Assembly: GCF_014843825.1 (NCBI RefSeq)
Contig: NZ_JHQR01000068.1
Location: forward strand, 1-53,999
Direction of reading: 5' to 3'
DNA length: 53,999 nt
DNA from: Mesorhizobium silamurunense
Lineage (GTDB): Bacteria; Pseudomonadota; Alphaproteobacteria; Rhizobiales; Rhizobiaceae
The notes beneath the pieces were generated by a model. The model ran no database searches. It saw nothing but the letters and a program-made list of their open reading frames with translations, and had not been told where the DNA came from. Shown piece by piece: positions 8,696 to 15,970 of this stretch (position 1 is its first letter; each line of letters begins with the position of its first letter). Made by a program: the position numbers and the translations under genes.

Positions 8696-10747
8696 ATGGG
8701 TACTCGCGCCGGAGGACGACGCACGGGACCGAAATGCATTGCCATAGTCGGTCCCTTCGCAAGCGGTAAGACGACACTTCTCGAAGCAATCCTGGCCCGC
8801 ACGGGCGCCATCCCCCGCCAGAATCCCGTCTCATCGGGCAACACTGTTTCTGATCATTCGCCAGAAGCCCGTGCCCACGCCATGAGCGTCGAGGCGACTT
8901 TCGCCACCACGGAGTTCATGGGCGAGCAGTTCACCTTCGTCGACTGCCCCGGCTCCATCGAATTCGCCTTCGAGGCTGAGCCGGTGCTTGCAGCCTGCGA
9001 TGTCGCAGTTGTCGTCGCCGAAGCGGACGAAAAGAAGATCCCGGCGCTCCAGCTCATCATGCGCAAGCTCGACGATCTCGGCGTGCCGCGCATCCTGTTC
9101 CTTAATAAAGTGGACAAGGCCATCGCCGGCGTGCGCGAGACGCTCAAGATGCTGCAGCCGGCAAGCTCCGTGCCGCTGCTGCTGCGCCAGATTCCGCTGC
9201 GCAAGGACGGCGTCGTCATCGGCTCGATCGATCTGGCGCTCGAGCGCGCCTATGTCTACCGCGAATATGCCGAAAGCCAGGTCGCCGAGATTCCGGACGA
9301 CGACAGGGCGCGCGAGCTCGAGGCCCGCTTCTCGATGCTGGAGACGCTGGCCGACCATGACGACCAGCTGATGGAGCAGTTGCTCGATGAGATCGAGCCG
9401 CCGAAGGATGCGGTCTTCGACGATCTTGCCGCCGACCTCCGCGCCGGCACAGTGACGCCGGTGCTGATCGGCACCGCCGAGAAAGGCAATGGCGTGCTGC
9501 GCCTGTTGAAGACGATCCGCCACGATGCGCCGGACGTCGAGGCGACCCGCAAGCGCCTTGGCGCGCCAGACGGCAACCAGACGGTCGTGCAGGTGATGAA
9601 GACCATCCACACCGCGCATGGCGGCAAGCTGTCGGTGTCACGCGTGCTTTCCGGGCAGTTGGCCGATGCGGCCGAGCTCTTCCTCTCCAGCGGCGACACG
9701 ACGAAGGTCTCCGGCATCTACAAGATGCTTGGCAAGGACCAATTGAAGCTGTCATCGGCCAAAGCCGGCGACACCATCGCGCTCGGCAAGCTCGACAATG
9801 TCAGGACCGGCCAGACGCTGAGTTCCGCAAAGGGCGGCATCAGCCCGCTGCTCGCACTGGAGCCGCCACAGCCGGTATTCGCCTTCGCGCTTCGCCCCAA
9901 GGAACGCAAGGACGAGGTCAAGATGTCGGCGGCGATCCAGAGGCTTGCCGAGGAAGACCCCTCGCTCAGCCTGCACCACAACCAGGACTCCGCGGAGACC
10001 GTGCTGTCGGGGCATGGCGAAATGCACCTGCGCGTGGTGCGCGAACGCCTGGAAGGCAAGAACCAGATCCCGATCGAAGGCCACTCGCCGGCGGTGCCCT
10101 ATCGCGAGACGATCCGCAAATCCGCACAGCAGCGCGGCCGCCACAAGAAGCAGTCCGGCGGCCATGGCCAGTTCGGCGACGTGGTGATCGAGATCAAGCC
10201 GCTGCCGCGCGGCTCGGGCTTCCAGTTCACCGACTCCATCACCGGCGGCGTCGTGCCCAAGACCTACATCCAGTCGGTGGAGACGGGCATTCGCGACTAT
10301 CTGAAGAACGGCCCGCTCGGCTTCCCGGTTGTCGATGTCGCCGTCAACCTGTCGGACGGCTCCTACCATGCGGTCGACTCTTCCGACATGGCCTTCCAGA
10401 TGGCGGCGAAGCTGGCGATGAAGGAAGGCATGGCGGCCTGTTCGCCGGTCCTGCTGGAGCCGATCATGAAGGTCGAGATCGTCACGCCCTCGGATGCAAC
10501 CTCGAAGATCATCGCTCTGATCCCGCAGCGGCGCGGCCAGATCCTCGGCTATGACGCGCGGCCCGACTGGCCGGGCTGGGACGTGGTCGAGGCGACCATG
10601 CCCCAGGCCGAGATCGGCGACCTGATCATCGAGTTGCGGTCGGCGACGGCAGGCGTCGCCAGCTACAAGGCCGCTTTCGACCATATGGCCGAACTGACCG
10701 GCCGCCTGGCCGACGAGGCGATGAACGCCAACGGCAAGGCTGCCTGA
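8696..10747 (+). CDS. Elongation factor G-like translational GTPase
   Basis: 683 residues with the EF-G domain order. G1 reads G-P-F-A-S-G-K-T-T, G3 D-C-P-G and G4 N-K-V-D. Domain II, the domain IV region (about residues 460-600, with G-G-H-G-Q-F-G-D-V-V) and the C-terminal domain V (E-P-I-M-K-V-E-I) follow. Canonical EF-G is encoded next to rpsG/tuf and is about 695 residues, with G-H-V-D-H-G-K-T. This is instead the divergent second paralogue seen in many Rhizobiales, with D-C-P-G where EF-G has D-T-P-G and a shortened switch region. Its role is not established. A possible role in translocation or recycling is inference. The ATG at 8696 follows a GAGGTCAGCC leader; a terminator follows. Confidence 0.85.
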   Translation: MGTRAGGRRTGPKCIAIVGPFASGKTTLLEAILARTGAIPRQNPVSSGNTVSDHSPEARAHAMSVEATFATTEFMGEQFTFVDCPGSIEFAFEAEPVLAACDVAVVVAEADEKKIPALQLIMRKLDDLGVPRILFLNKVDKAIAGVRETLKMLQPASSVPLLLRQIPLRKDGVVIGSIDLALERAYVYREYAESQVAEIPDDDRARELEARFSMLETLADHDDQLMEQLLDEIEPPKDAVFDDLAADLRAGTVTPVLIGTAEKGNGVLRLLKTIRHDAPDVEATRKRLGAPDGNQTVVQVMKTIHTAHGGKLSVSRVLSGQLADAAELFLSSGDTTKVSGIYKMLGKDQLKLSSAKAGDTIALGKLDNVRTGQTLSSAKGGISPLLALEPPQPVFAFALRPKERKDEVKMSAAIQRLAEEDPSLSLHHNQDSAETVLSGHGEMHLRVVRERLEGKNQIPIEGHSPAVPYRETIRKSAQQRGRHKKQSGGHGQFGDVVIEIKPLPRGSGFQFTDSITGGVVPKTYIQSVETGIRDYLKNGPLGFPVVDVAVNLSDGSYHAVDSSDMAFQMAAKLAMKEGMAACSPVLLEPIMKVEIVTPSDATSKIIALIPQRRGQILGYDARPDWPGWDVVEATMPQAEIGDLIIELRSATAGVASYKAAFDHMAELTGRLADEAMNANGKAA

Positions 10748-10769
10748 CCGATTTTGGCTGAAGATGCGA

Positions 10770-10804
10770 AAACGGCGCCCGGATCATCCGGACGCCGTTT
10801 CTTA
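10770..10804 (+). terminator. Terminator after the EF-G-like gene
   Basis: AAACGGCG (10770-10777) pairs with CGCCGTTT (10793-10800), with an inner CCGGAtcaTCCGG extension. The T run is short (TTTCTTATT), so this is a moderate-strength intrinsic terminator. Confidence 0.7.
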
Positions 10805-10967
10805 TTGCGGACCGTCTTCCTGGAAGGCAACGGCAGGTCCGCCGCATCAGGAAATGGTTCGGACGCGGTAGCTGCCTGAGCCCGGCCTGTCCGGGTGATG
10901 CCCCCATCTCCCGAACCGACCAACCGCGTCCTATGATTTACTTAATCGATAGAGTGCGTCTGCGACA

Positions 10968-10996
10968 TGTTACCCGATGTTACATGTCACTGTTAC
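10968..10996. repeat. Three direct TGTTAC repeats in a gene-free region
   Basis: TGTTAC occurs at 10968-10973, 10978-10983 and 10991-10996. The first two are one helical turn apart, a spacing used by dimeric response regulators. No gene starts nearby on the plus strand, and the next element is the minus-strand small RNA, so the regulated target, if any, is unclear. The 10748-11415 interval otherwise contains the small RNA and no convincing protein gene. Confidence 0.35.
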
Positions 10997-11044
10997 GTGG
11001 CTCCCGTGCACGCATTTCCGCTACCGGCGTGACCCCAGCGCAAC

Positions 11045-11155
11045 AAAAAAGCCGGATCAATAAAGATCCGGCTGAGTTTGATTGGAAGTGCCGATTAGGG
11101 CTAACCTCCAGAGGGGAACACTCGAGGGCGCTAATGGGAGGAGAACGCGCCCTGG
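11045..11155 (-). ncRNA. Candidate trans-acting small RNA with anti-Shine-Dalgarno loop
   Basis: A roughly 110-base transcript is predicted on the minus strand. It would begin with CTCCAG, which pairs with CTGGAG about 45 bases later. Inside, GGGCGC pairs with GCGCCC and exposes the loop CTCCTCCC (11136-11143 on the plus strand as GGGAGGAG), an anti-Shine-Dalgarno sequence. A single-stranded linker follows, then a strong intrinsic terminator. Size, exposed CU-rich loop and 3' terminator resemble the alphaproteobacterial anti-SD small RNAs (the alpha-r14/NfeR1-like and cuckoo RNA types), which bind ribosome-binding sites of transporter mRNAs, usually with Hfq. The family assignment is inference. 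The ORFs that overlap it have no Shine-Dalgarno site or recognisable protein features. Confidence 0.6.
11046..11073 (-). terminator. Intrinsic terminator of the candidate small RNA
   Basis: On the plus strand AGCCGGATC (11050-11058) pairs with GATCCGGCT (11065-11073), and the run of A before it becomes the U tract on the minus strand. No minus-strand protein gene ends here, which is the main reason to propose an RNA gene. Confidence 0.85.
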
Positions 11156-11161
11156 AGATGA

Positions 11162-11190
11162 ACTATATATGTGCTCATCATGCCCAAGAA
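11162..11190 (-). promoter_or_regulatory. Predicted promoter of the small RNA
   Basis: On the minus strand TTCTTG (complement of 11185-11190) and TATAGT (complement of 11162-11167) are 17 bases apart, and the predicted start falls at the base of the first RNA stem near 11155. Confidence 0.5.
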
Positions 11191-11415
11191 ACAAGCATCT
11201 ATTTTGCAACACACGCATGCAAAAAGACGCAGGCTGTGGTCTAACCCTTTCCGAGTACCGATAGGACCAGAAAAAATCGCCGAATCCGGAGCCGTTCCGG
11301 ACTGAAAGCGATCGCTGATATGCAAATCGGGTCAGATTCCGGCCGCGAAATACGCTAAATTCAAAATGATGCGAACTCGGGCAGGTCGCGTTTATTTTTG
11401 CGGCAGGAGAGCCTG

Positions 11416-11913
11416 ATGCGAACTTTTTCGGCAATTGCCGGCAGCGCCGTGTTCTTTGTTGCCGCCCCCGGCGTCGTCGCCGGGCTGCTCCCCTGGTTGC
11501 TGAGCGACCGCTATCGCATGCCGCAGTCCACCGTGCCGGGTTTTGTGCCGGCTGGCTGGATCCTCGTCGTCGGCGCCGCGGCGGTCCTGCTTCATTCCTT
11601 CGCGCGCTTCGCGCTTGAGGGCCTGGGCACGCCGGCCCCTGTCGCACCGACCGAGAAACTCGTTGTCGGCGGTGTCTATCGCCATGTGCGCAACCCCATG
11701 TATGTGGCGGTGCTGTCGATCATCCTCGGCCAGGTGCTCATCTTTTCGAGCTGGGCGACGCTCGTCTACGGCCTGATCGCCGCGTCGGCGATGATCTCCT
11801 TCGTCAAATTCTACGAAGAGCCGACGCTCGCCCGCCGCTATGGCGCCGAATACGAAACCTATCGCCGCGCCGTTCCTGGCTGGCTGCCGCGCATCACACC
11901 GTGGCGCGGGTGA
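11416..11913 (+). CDS. Membrane-bound isoprenylcysteine/phospholipid methyltransferase family protein
   Basis: 165 residues with four or five hydrophobic segments. The conserved C-terminal motif G-V-Y-R-H-V-R-N-P-M-Y-V-A-V, the later E-E-P-T-L-A-R-R-Y-G and Y-E-T-Y-R-R-A-V-P-R/G-W are diagnostic of the ICMT/PEMT-like integral membrane methyltransferases, which use S-adenosylmethionine. Bacterial members act on unknown membrane substrates. The ATG at 11416 follows CAGGAG at 8 bases and is preferred over 11398. It stands alone, followed by the dispersed palindromic repeat. Confidence 0.85.
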   Translation: MRTFSAIAGSAVFFVAAPGVVAGLLPWLLSDRYRMPQSTVPGFVPAGWILVVGAAAVLLHSFARFALEGLGTPAPVAPTEKLVVGGVYRHVRNPMYVAVLSIILGQVLIFSSWATLVYGLIAASAMISFVKFYEEPTLARRYGAEYETYRRAVPGWLPRITPWRG

Positions 11914-11936
11914 CCCGCCCTTCCTCAGGGAGCGCC

Positions 11937-12100
11937 AATATTCAGGTCAGGCTGAGTCGAGAACGGTAGGTTCCGAGAACCGGAACGGAGCGACTTCAAC
12001 TACGTGAGTACCGTCCTACGCCGGCCGTAGCCTTAACTGCACGGCGATACATGAGTGCTTCGTCCGGCGAAGGCCGGAAGCGCAGGAACCCGCCGTTCGC
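11937..12100. repeat. Dispersed long palindromic element, copy 1
   Basis: About 164 bases that match the element at 48833-49061 over most of its length: shared blocks include TCAGGTCAGGC, CCGAGAACC, AACGGAGCG, TACGTGAGTACCG, GCCGGCCGTAGCCTTAACTG and CCGGCGAAGGCCGGAAGCGC. The ends are inverted repeats (CGGTAGGTTCC against GGAACCCGCCG). The right end abuts the lsrB stop codon. This copy lacks the internal 26-base duplication seen in copy 2 and has a shorter outer arm. Confidence 0.8.
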
Positions 12101-12997
12101 CTAGTAGGACCAGCTACGGGCCTTGGCGATGATAAAGTCGCGGAACACATGTAGCTTCGCCTGGTTCTTCATTGCGTCGGGATAGGCGAAATAGGTGTCG
12201 AAGGACGGCACCTCGGTCTCAGGCAGCAACTGAACCAGGTTCGAGTCCTTGTTGATGACGTAGTCGGGCAGCATGGCGATGCCGGCGCCGCCCTGGACCG
12301 CGCGCTTGATCGACAGGATGTCGTTGATCTGCAGCGTCGGCACTCGTTGCCCGCCTTCGAAATCGCCGACCGTTTCCAGCCAGTTCAGTTCCGACAGATG
12401 CGAGGGCACCGGCACGCCGAAAGTGACGATCCGGTGGTTCCTGAGCTCGGCGATCGAGGCAGGCTTGCCGAATTTCGCTACATAGGAAGGCGCCGCGTAG
12501 AGATGGAAGTGCACGGTGAACAGCCGGCGCTGGATGAGATCCGGCTGCTGCGGCTGCCTGAGGCGGATGGCGCAGTCGGCCTGGCGCATGGTGAGGTCGA
12601 GCTCCTCATTGGCAAGGATGAGCTGCAGGCTGATCTCGGGATAGAGCTCGATGAATTCCTGCACGCGCTCGGTCAGCCAGCCGGCGCCCAACCCTACCGT
12701 GGTCGTCACCCTCAGCACGCCGGATGGGCGATCCTTGGTCTCGGTCAGCCGCGACTTGATCGTCTCCAGCTTCATCAGCACGTCATGCGCCGTGCGGAAC
12801 AGCATCTCGCCCTGCTCGGTCAGCACGAGGCCGCGCGCGTGGCGATGAAACAGCGCCACGCCGACATCATGCTCCAGCGCGCTGACCTGCCGCGAAATCG
12901 CCGATTGCGACAGATGCAATGTCTCGGCGGCATGGGTGAACGACCCAGCCTCCGCCGCAGCGTGAAACACGCGTAGCTTGTCCCAGTCCAGCGCCAT
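12101..12997 (-). CDS. lsrB: LysR-type regulator of the LsrB/VtlR type
   Basis: 298 residues. The N-terminal winged helix reads M-A-L-D-W-D-K-L-R-V-F-H-A-A-A-E-A-G-S-F with L-H-L-S-Q-S-A-I-S-R as recognition helix; an effector-binding domain follows. The start matches the LsrB (Sinorhizobium), VtlR (Agrobacterium, Brucella) group as I remember it, and location just downstream of trxB, with an Lrp gene beyond, is the conserved context of that group. LsrB controls LPS and glutathione/oxidative-stress genes, and VtlR activates small RNA genes. I see a single cysteine (about residue 142), whereas the Sinorhizobium protein is reported to use several for redox sensing. It follows trxB by 72 bases and may be co-transcribed. 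Confidence 0.85.
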   Translation of the reverse strand: MALDWDKLRVFHAAAEAGSFTHAAETLHLSQSAISRQVSALEHDVGVALFHRHARGLVLTEQGEMLFRTAHDVLMKLETIKSRLTETKDRPSGVLRVTTTVGLGAGWLTERVQEFIELYPEISLQLILANEELDLTMRQADCAIRLRQPQQPDLIQRRLFTVHFHLYAAPSYVAKFGKPASIAELRNHRIVTFGVPVPSHLSELNWLETVGDFEGGQRVPTLQINDILSIKRAVQGGAGIAMLPDYVINKDSNLVQLLPETEVPSFDTYFAYPDAMKNQAKLHVFRDFIIAKARSWSY

Positions 12998-13069
12998 GAT
13001 TCCCCTCGTGTTGTCTTTGGCGTCTGAATGAAAAATCAGGCTTTTAAACGGCTTCTCGCAGCCGATAGC

Positions 13070-14044
13070 TTATTCCGCCGCTTCGCGCTGAACTTCGATC
13101 CCCGCCAGATATTTCTCCGCCTCGAGCGCGGCCATGCAACCCAGTCCCGCCGCCGTCACCGCCTGCCGGTAGACGTCGTCGGTGACATCGCCGGCGGCAA
13201 ACACGCCGGGAACGTCGGTGCGGCTAGAATCGGGCGCCGTCCACAGATAGCCGTTCGGCTTCTGTTTGAGCTTGCCGACGAAGAGCTCGACCGCCGGCGC
13301 GTGGCCGATCGCGACGAAGACACCATCGACCTTCAGCCGCGACACTTCTCCTGTCACCACGTTGCGCAACTTCAGCCCGTCGACCGAAGGCGGCAGCGGC
13401 GCCTTGCCCGGCTGCCCGGTGATCTCGTCGACGACAGTGTCCCAGATGACGCGGACATTGTCCTTCTTGAACAGCCGCTCGCGCAGGATGCGCTCGGCGC
13501 GGAAATCGGCGCGCCGGTGAATGACGGTGACACTCTTTGCAAGATTGGCAAGGTAGAGCGCCTCCTCGACCGCCGAATTGCCGCCTCCGACCACCGCGAC
13601 ATCCTTGCCGCGGTAGAAGAAGCCGTCGCAGGTGGCGCAGGCCGACACGCCGAAGCCCATGAAGGTCTGTTCCGATGGGATGCCCAGCCACTTGGCCTGC
13701 GCGCCGGTCGCGATGATCAGCGCATCTGCCGTATAGACAGTGCCGGAATCGCCGGTGGCGCGGAATGGCCGCACATTGAGGTCGACCTCGGTGATGATGT
13801 CGTTGACGATCTCGGTGCCTACATGCTCGGCCTGTTTGAGCATTTGCTCCATCAACCAGGGGCCCTGGATCGGATCGGCGAAGCCCGGATAGTTTTCGAC
13901 ATCGGTGGTGATCATCAACTGGCCGCCCTGCTGCAGTCCGGCGACGAGCATCGGCTTCAGCATGGCGCGGGCGGCGTAGATCGCCGCCGTGTAGCCGGCC
14001 GGACCGGAGCCGATGATGAGAACGGGCGCGTGTTTGGTGTTCAT
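13070..14044 (-). CDS. trxB: Thioredoxin-disulfide reductase
   Basis: 324 residues, the usual length of low-molecular-weight TrxB. It reduces thioredoxin with NADPH through FAD. The FAD-binding start reads V-L-I-I-G-S-G-P-A-G-Y-T-A-A, the redox-active pair is C-A-T-C-D-G-F, the NADPH site is V-V-G-G-G-N-S-A-V-E-E-A, and the C-terminal FAD motif is G-V-F-A-A-G-D-V-T-D. The ATG at 14044 is chosen (AGGGGA upstream) rather than the more distal one at 14116. It lies upstream of lsrB on the same strand and is divergent from the Lrp gene across a 220-base intergenic region that shows no ORF. Confidence 0.95.
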   Translation of the reverse strand: MNTKHAPVLIIGSGPAGYTAAIYAARAMLKPMLVAGLQQGGQLMITTDVENYPGFADPIQGPWLMEQMLKQAEHVGTEIVNDIITEVDLNVRPFRATGDSGTVYTADALIIATGAQAKWLGIPSEQTFMGFGVSACATCDGFFYRGKDVAVVGGGNSAVEEALYLANLAKSVTVIHRRADFRAERILRERLFKKDNVRVIWDTVVDEITGQPGKAPLPPSVDGLKLRNVVTGEVSRLKVDGVFVAIGHAPAVELFVGKLKQKPNGYLWTAPDSSRTDVPGVFAAGDVTDDVYRQAVTAAGLGCMAALEAEKYLAGIEVQREAAE

Positions 14045-14267
14045 GAAAAAAGTCCCCTGCGGCACGAGGCCGTGGTTTGTCGCCGGTAATGTAAGTGTTG
14101 CCCGGCAAGCCAGCAAGGCAGCTTGGCCTTCGTCCCCGGAAAGCTTCGAGGCACGGCATACAGGACCATATCCTCACCTTGAAGCAGAAAAATCATCGCA
14201 AAGGGGATGGCCTCCCGCACGAAACCAAATTACAAAATCGCGAAAGATTCTTGCGCGAAAGCCATTC

Positions 14268-14750
14268 ATGCCGCTCAAAGCCGATCTCGACGCCATCGAC
14301 TGGAAGATCCTGCGCGAATTGCAGAACGACGGCCGCATGACCAATGTTGAGCTGTCCAACCGCGTCGGCATCTCGGCGCCGCCTTGCCTGCGCCGCGTCC
14401 GGCGGCTGGAAGAGGCCGGCATCATCCGCGGCTATCGCGCGCTCCTCAACGCGCCGGCGCTCGGCATGGATGTCGTTGCCTTCTGCCTGATCGGCCTGCA
14501 TCACCAGGCCGATGCCGAGCTAAAATCCTTCGCCGAGCGCACGCGCGGCTGGCCGATCGTGCGCGACGCCTGGATGGTGTCGGGCGAGTCCGATTTCCTG
14601 CTGCACTGCGTGGCGAGCGATCTCGGCACCTTCCAGACCTTCGTCATCGAGGAGCTCGCCTCTGCCCCCAACGTCGACACCGTGCGCACCGCGCTGACCA
14701 TCCGCCGCGTCAAGGACGAGGGGTTGGTGGCATTCGAGGGGAAGTCCTAA
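14268..14750 (+). CDS. Lrp/AsnC family transcriptional regulator
   Basis: 160 residues. The N-terminal helix-turn-helix reads D-W-K-I-L-R-E-L-Q-N-D-G-R-M-T-N-V-E-L and V-G-I-S-A-P-P-C-L-R-R-V; the C-terminal RAM domain (about residues 65-150) binds amino-acid effectors and builds octamers. The divergent position opposite trxB is conserved in Rhizobiales as I remember it. The start at 14268 has only a weak purine-rich site; a longer in-frame ORF reaches back to 14013 but overlaps the trxB coding start and is not typical. The stop overlaps the converging gmhB stop by four bases. Confidence 0.9.
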   Translation: MPLKADLDAIDWKILRELQNDGRMTNVELSNRVGISAPPCLRRVRRLEEAGIIRGYRALLNAPALGMDVVAFCLIGLHHQADAELKSFAERTRGWPIVRDAWMVSGESDFLLHCVASDLGTFQTFVIEELASAPNVDTVRTALTIRRVKDEGLVAFEGKS

Positions 14751-15397
14751 CCCCTGCCAAGCCCGGCGATAAAATCGCAAAGCCTCCGATGGTCGTTGCC
14801 TGTTGTCAGCTTGCGCGCGATGAAGGCGCCGTCGCCAAGTTTTCGGTTGACCCGGCTTCCGACTTGCCAGCCTTCCACCAGCCCGCCCCGCCGCCCCGCC
14901 TCCATGTCGTCGGCCTTGTCGCCAACGATGATCGAGCGACCCGTGTCCAAGTTCAAAAGATCGCAGGCGCGCAAGAGCATTCCCGGATTGGGCTTGCGCA
15001 TCGGATGATCGCCTACCGCTAGAACACCCGTGCCGCTTGAATGATAGGCACAGGCTAGCACTAGATCGATCTTGCATTCTTCCGCTTCGAGAAGCTCCAG
15101 GAGTCGGCCATTGACTGCCGCGAATTCCGACCAGCCGAAATAGCCGCGTGCGATGCCCGACTGGTTCGAGACAATGACTGCCGGAAGCCCGACAAGATTG
15201 GCGGTTCGGATGACCGGCAGCATCTCCGGCCGCAGCACGATGTCTATAGGGTTGCTCGGGTAGCCGGTGTCGACATTGATGGTGCCGTCGCGGTCGAGGA
15301 AGAGCGCCGGCAGACCGGCCGGAAAGGCTCTGGACCCAATCCGCTCGACCCACAGGCCGGGCTCGGCGAGCGGAAAATCTCCCTCGCGGTCAGCCAT
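14747..15397 (-). CDS. gmhB: D,D-heptose 1,7-bisphosphate phosphatase
   Basis: 216 residues of the HAD superfamily. The motifs are F-L-D-R-D-G-T-I-N (nucleophile Asp and acid/base Asp), V-S-N-Q-S-G-I-A-R-G, and K-P-N-P-G-M with I-V-G-D-K-A-D-D. A Cys/His cluster (A-C-A-Y-H-S..) near residue 117 is partly preserved relative to the zinc-binding loop of GmhB. It removes the 7-phosphate from D-glycero-beta-D-manno-heptose 1,7-bisphosphate in the ADP-heptose pathway. It overlaps the end of gmhA by 8 bases and is the last gene of hldE-gmhA-gmhB. Confidence 0.9.
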   Translation of the reverse strand: MADREGDFPLAEPGLWVERIGSRAFPAGLPALFLDRDGTINVDTGYPSNPIDIVLRPEMLPVIRTANLVGLPAVIVSNQSGIARGYFGWSEFAAVNGRLLELLEAEECKIDLVLACAYHSSGTGVLAVGDHPMRKPNPGMLLRACDLLNLDTGRSIIVGDKADDMEAGRRGGLVEGWQVGSRVNRKLGDGAFIARKLTTGNDHRRLCDFIAGLGRG

Positions 15398-15962
15398 CGC
15401 TGAGACGCGCTTCCACCGCCTCGCACAGATGGTGGTAGAGGCAGAGGTGCCCTTGCTGGATGATCGGCGTCGAGGTCGAGGGCACGTTGAGCAGGATGTT
15501 GGTCAGCGGCTTCAACTTGCCGCCGGTGTCGCCGGTCAGGCTGATCACCGTCATGCCCATTTCCCGCGCCTGCTCGGCGGCGGCAAGGATGCTCGGCGAA
15601 TTGCCGCTGGTGGAGATGGCGAGCAGCACCGCACCCTCCGATCCATGCGCCTCGACCTGGCGCGAGAAGACGGTGTCGAAGCCGTAGTCGTTGCCCCAGG
15701 CGGTCAGCACCGCCGCATTGGCCGGCAGCGCGATGACATTGTAGGCCTTGCGCTCCTTGAGGAAGCGGCCGACCAGTTCGCCGGCGATGTGGATGGCATC
15801 GCTCGCCGAGCCGCCATTGCCGCAGATCAGCAGCGCCTTGCCCTGCGAAAGCGCCGTCACGACCGTGCTCACCGCGCGTTCCATCTCGCCGGTGAGGTCG
15901 CGCTCGACCATCGCCGAGATCGCCGCCGCGGAGCGGACCAGATAGTCGTTCAAGTCGGACAT
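15390..15962 (-). CDS. gmhA: Sedoheptulose 7-phosphate isomerase
   Basis: 190 residues with a SIS fold. The family pattern C-G-N-G-G-S-A-S-D-A, the S-T-S-G-N-S phosphate loop and the C-terminal E-Q/Q-G-H-L-C-L-Y-H-H-L-C active-site stretch are all visible. It converts sedoheptulose 7-phosphate to D-glycero-D-manno-heptose 7-phosphate, the first step of ADP-heptose synthesis. The ATG at 15962 is chosen over 15974 because GAGGG precedes it. It lies 8 bases after hldE and overlaps gmhB. Confidence 0.94.
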   Translation of the reverse strand: MSDLNDYLVRSAAAISAMVERDLTGEMERAVSTVVTALSQGKALLICGNGGSASDAIHIAGELVGRFLKERKAYNVIALPANAAVLTAWGNDYGFDTVFSRQVEAHGSEGAVLLAISTSGNSPSILAAAEQAREMGMTVISLTGDTGGKLKPLTNILLNVPSTSTPIIQQGHLCLYHHLCEAVEARLSDG

Positions 15963-15970
15963 GGAAACCC

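Noticed and set aside
11057..11647. Minus-strand frame over the small RNA region, and a 64-codon frame at 11131-11325
   Set aside because: No Shine-Dalgarno site or protein-like composition; promoter, stem-loops and terminator fit an RNA gene better.
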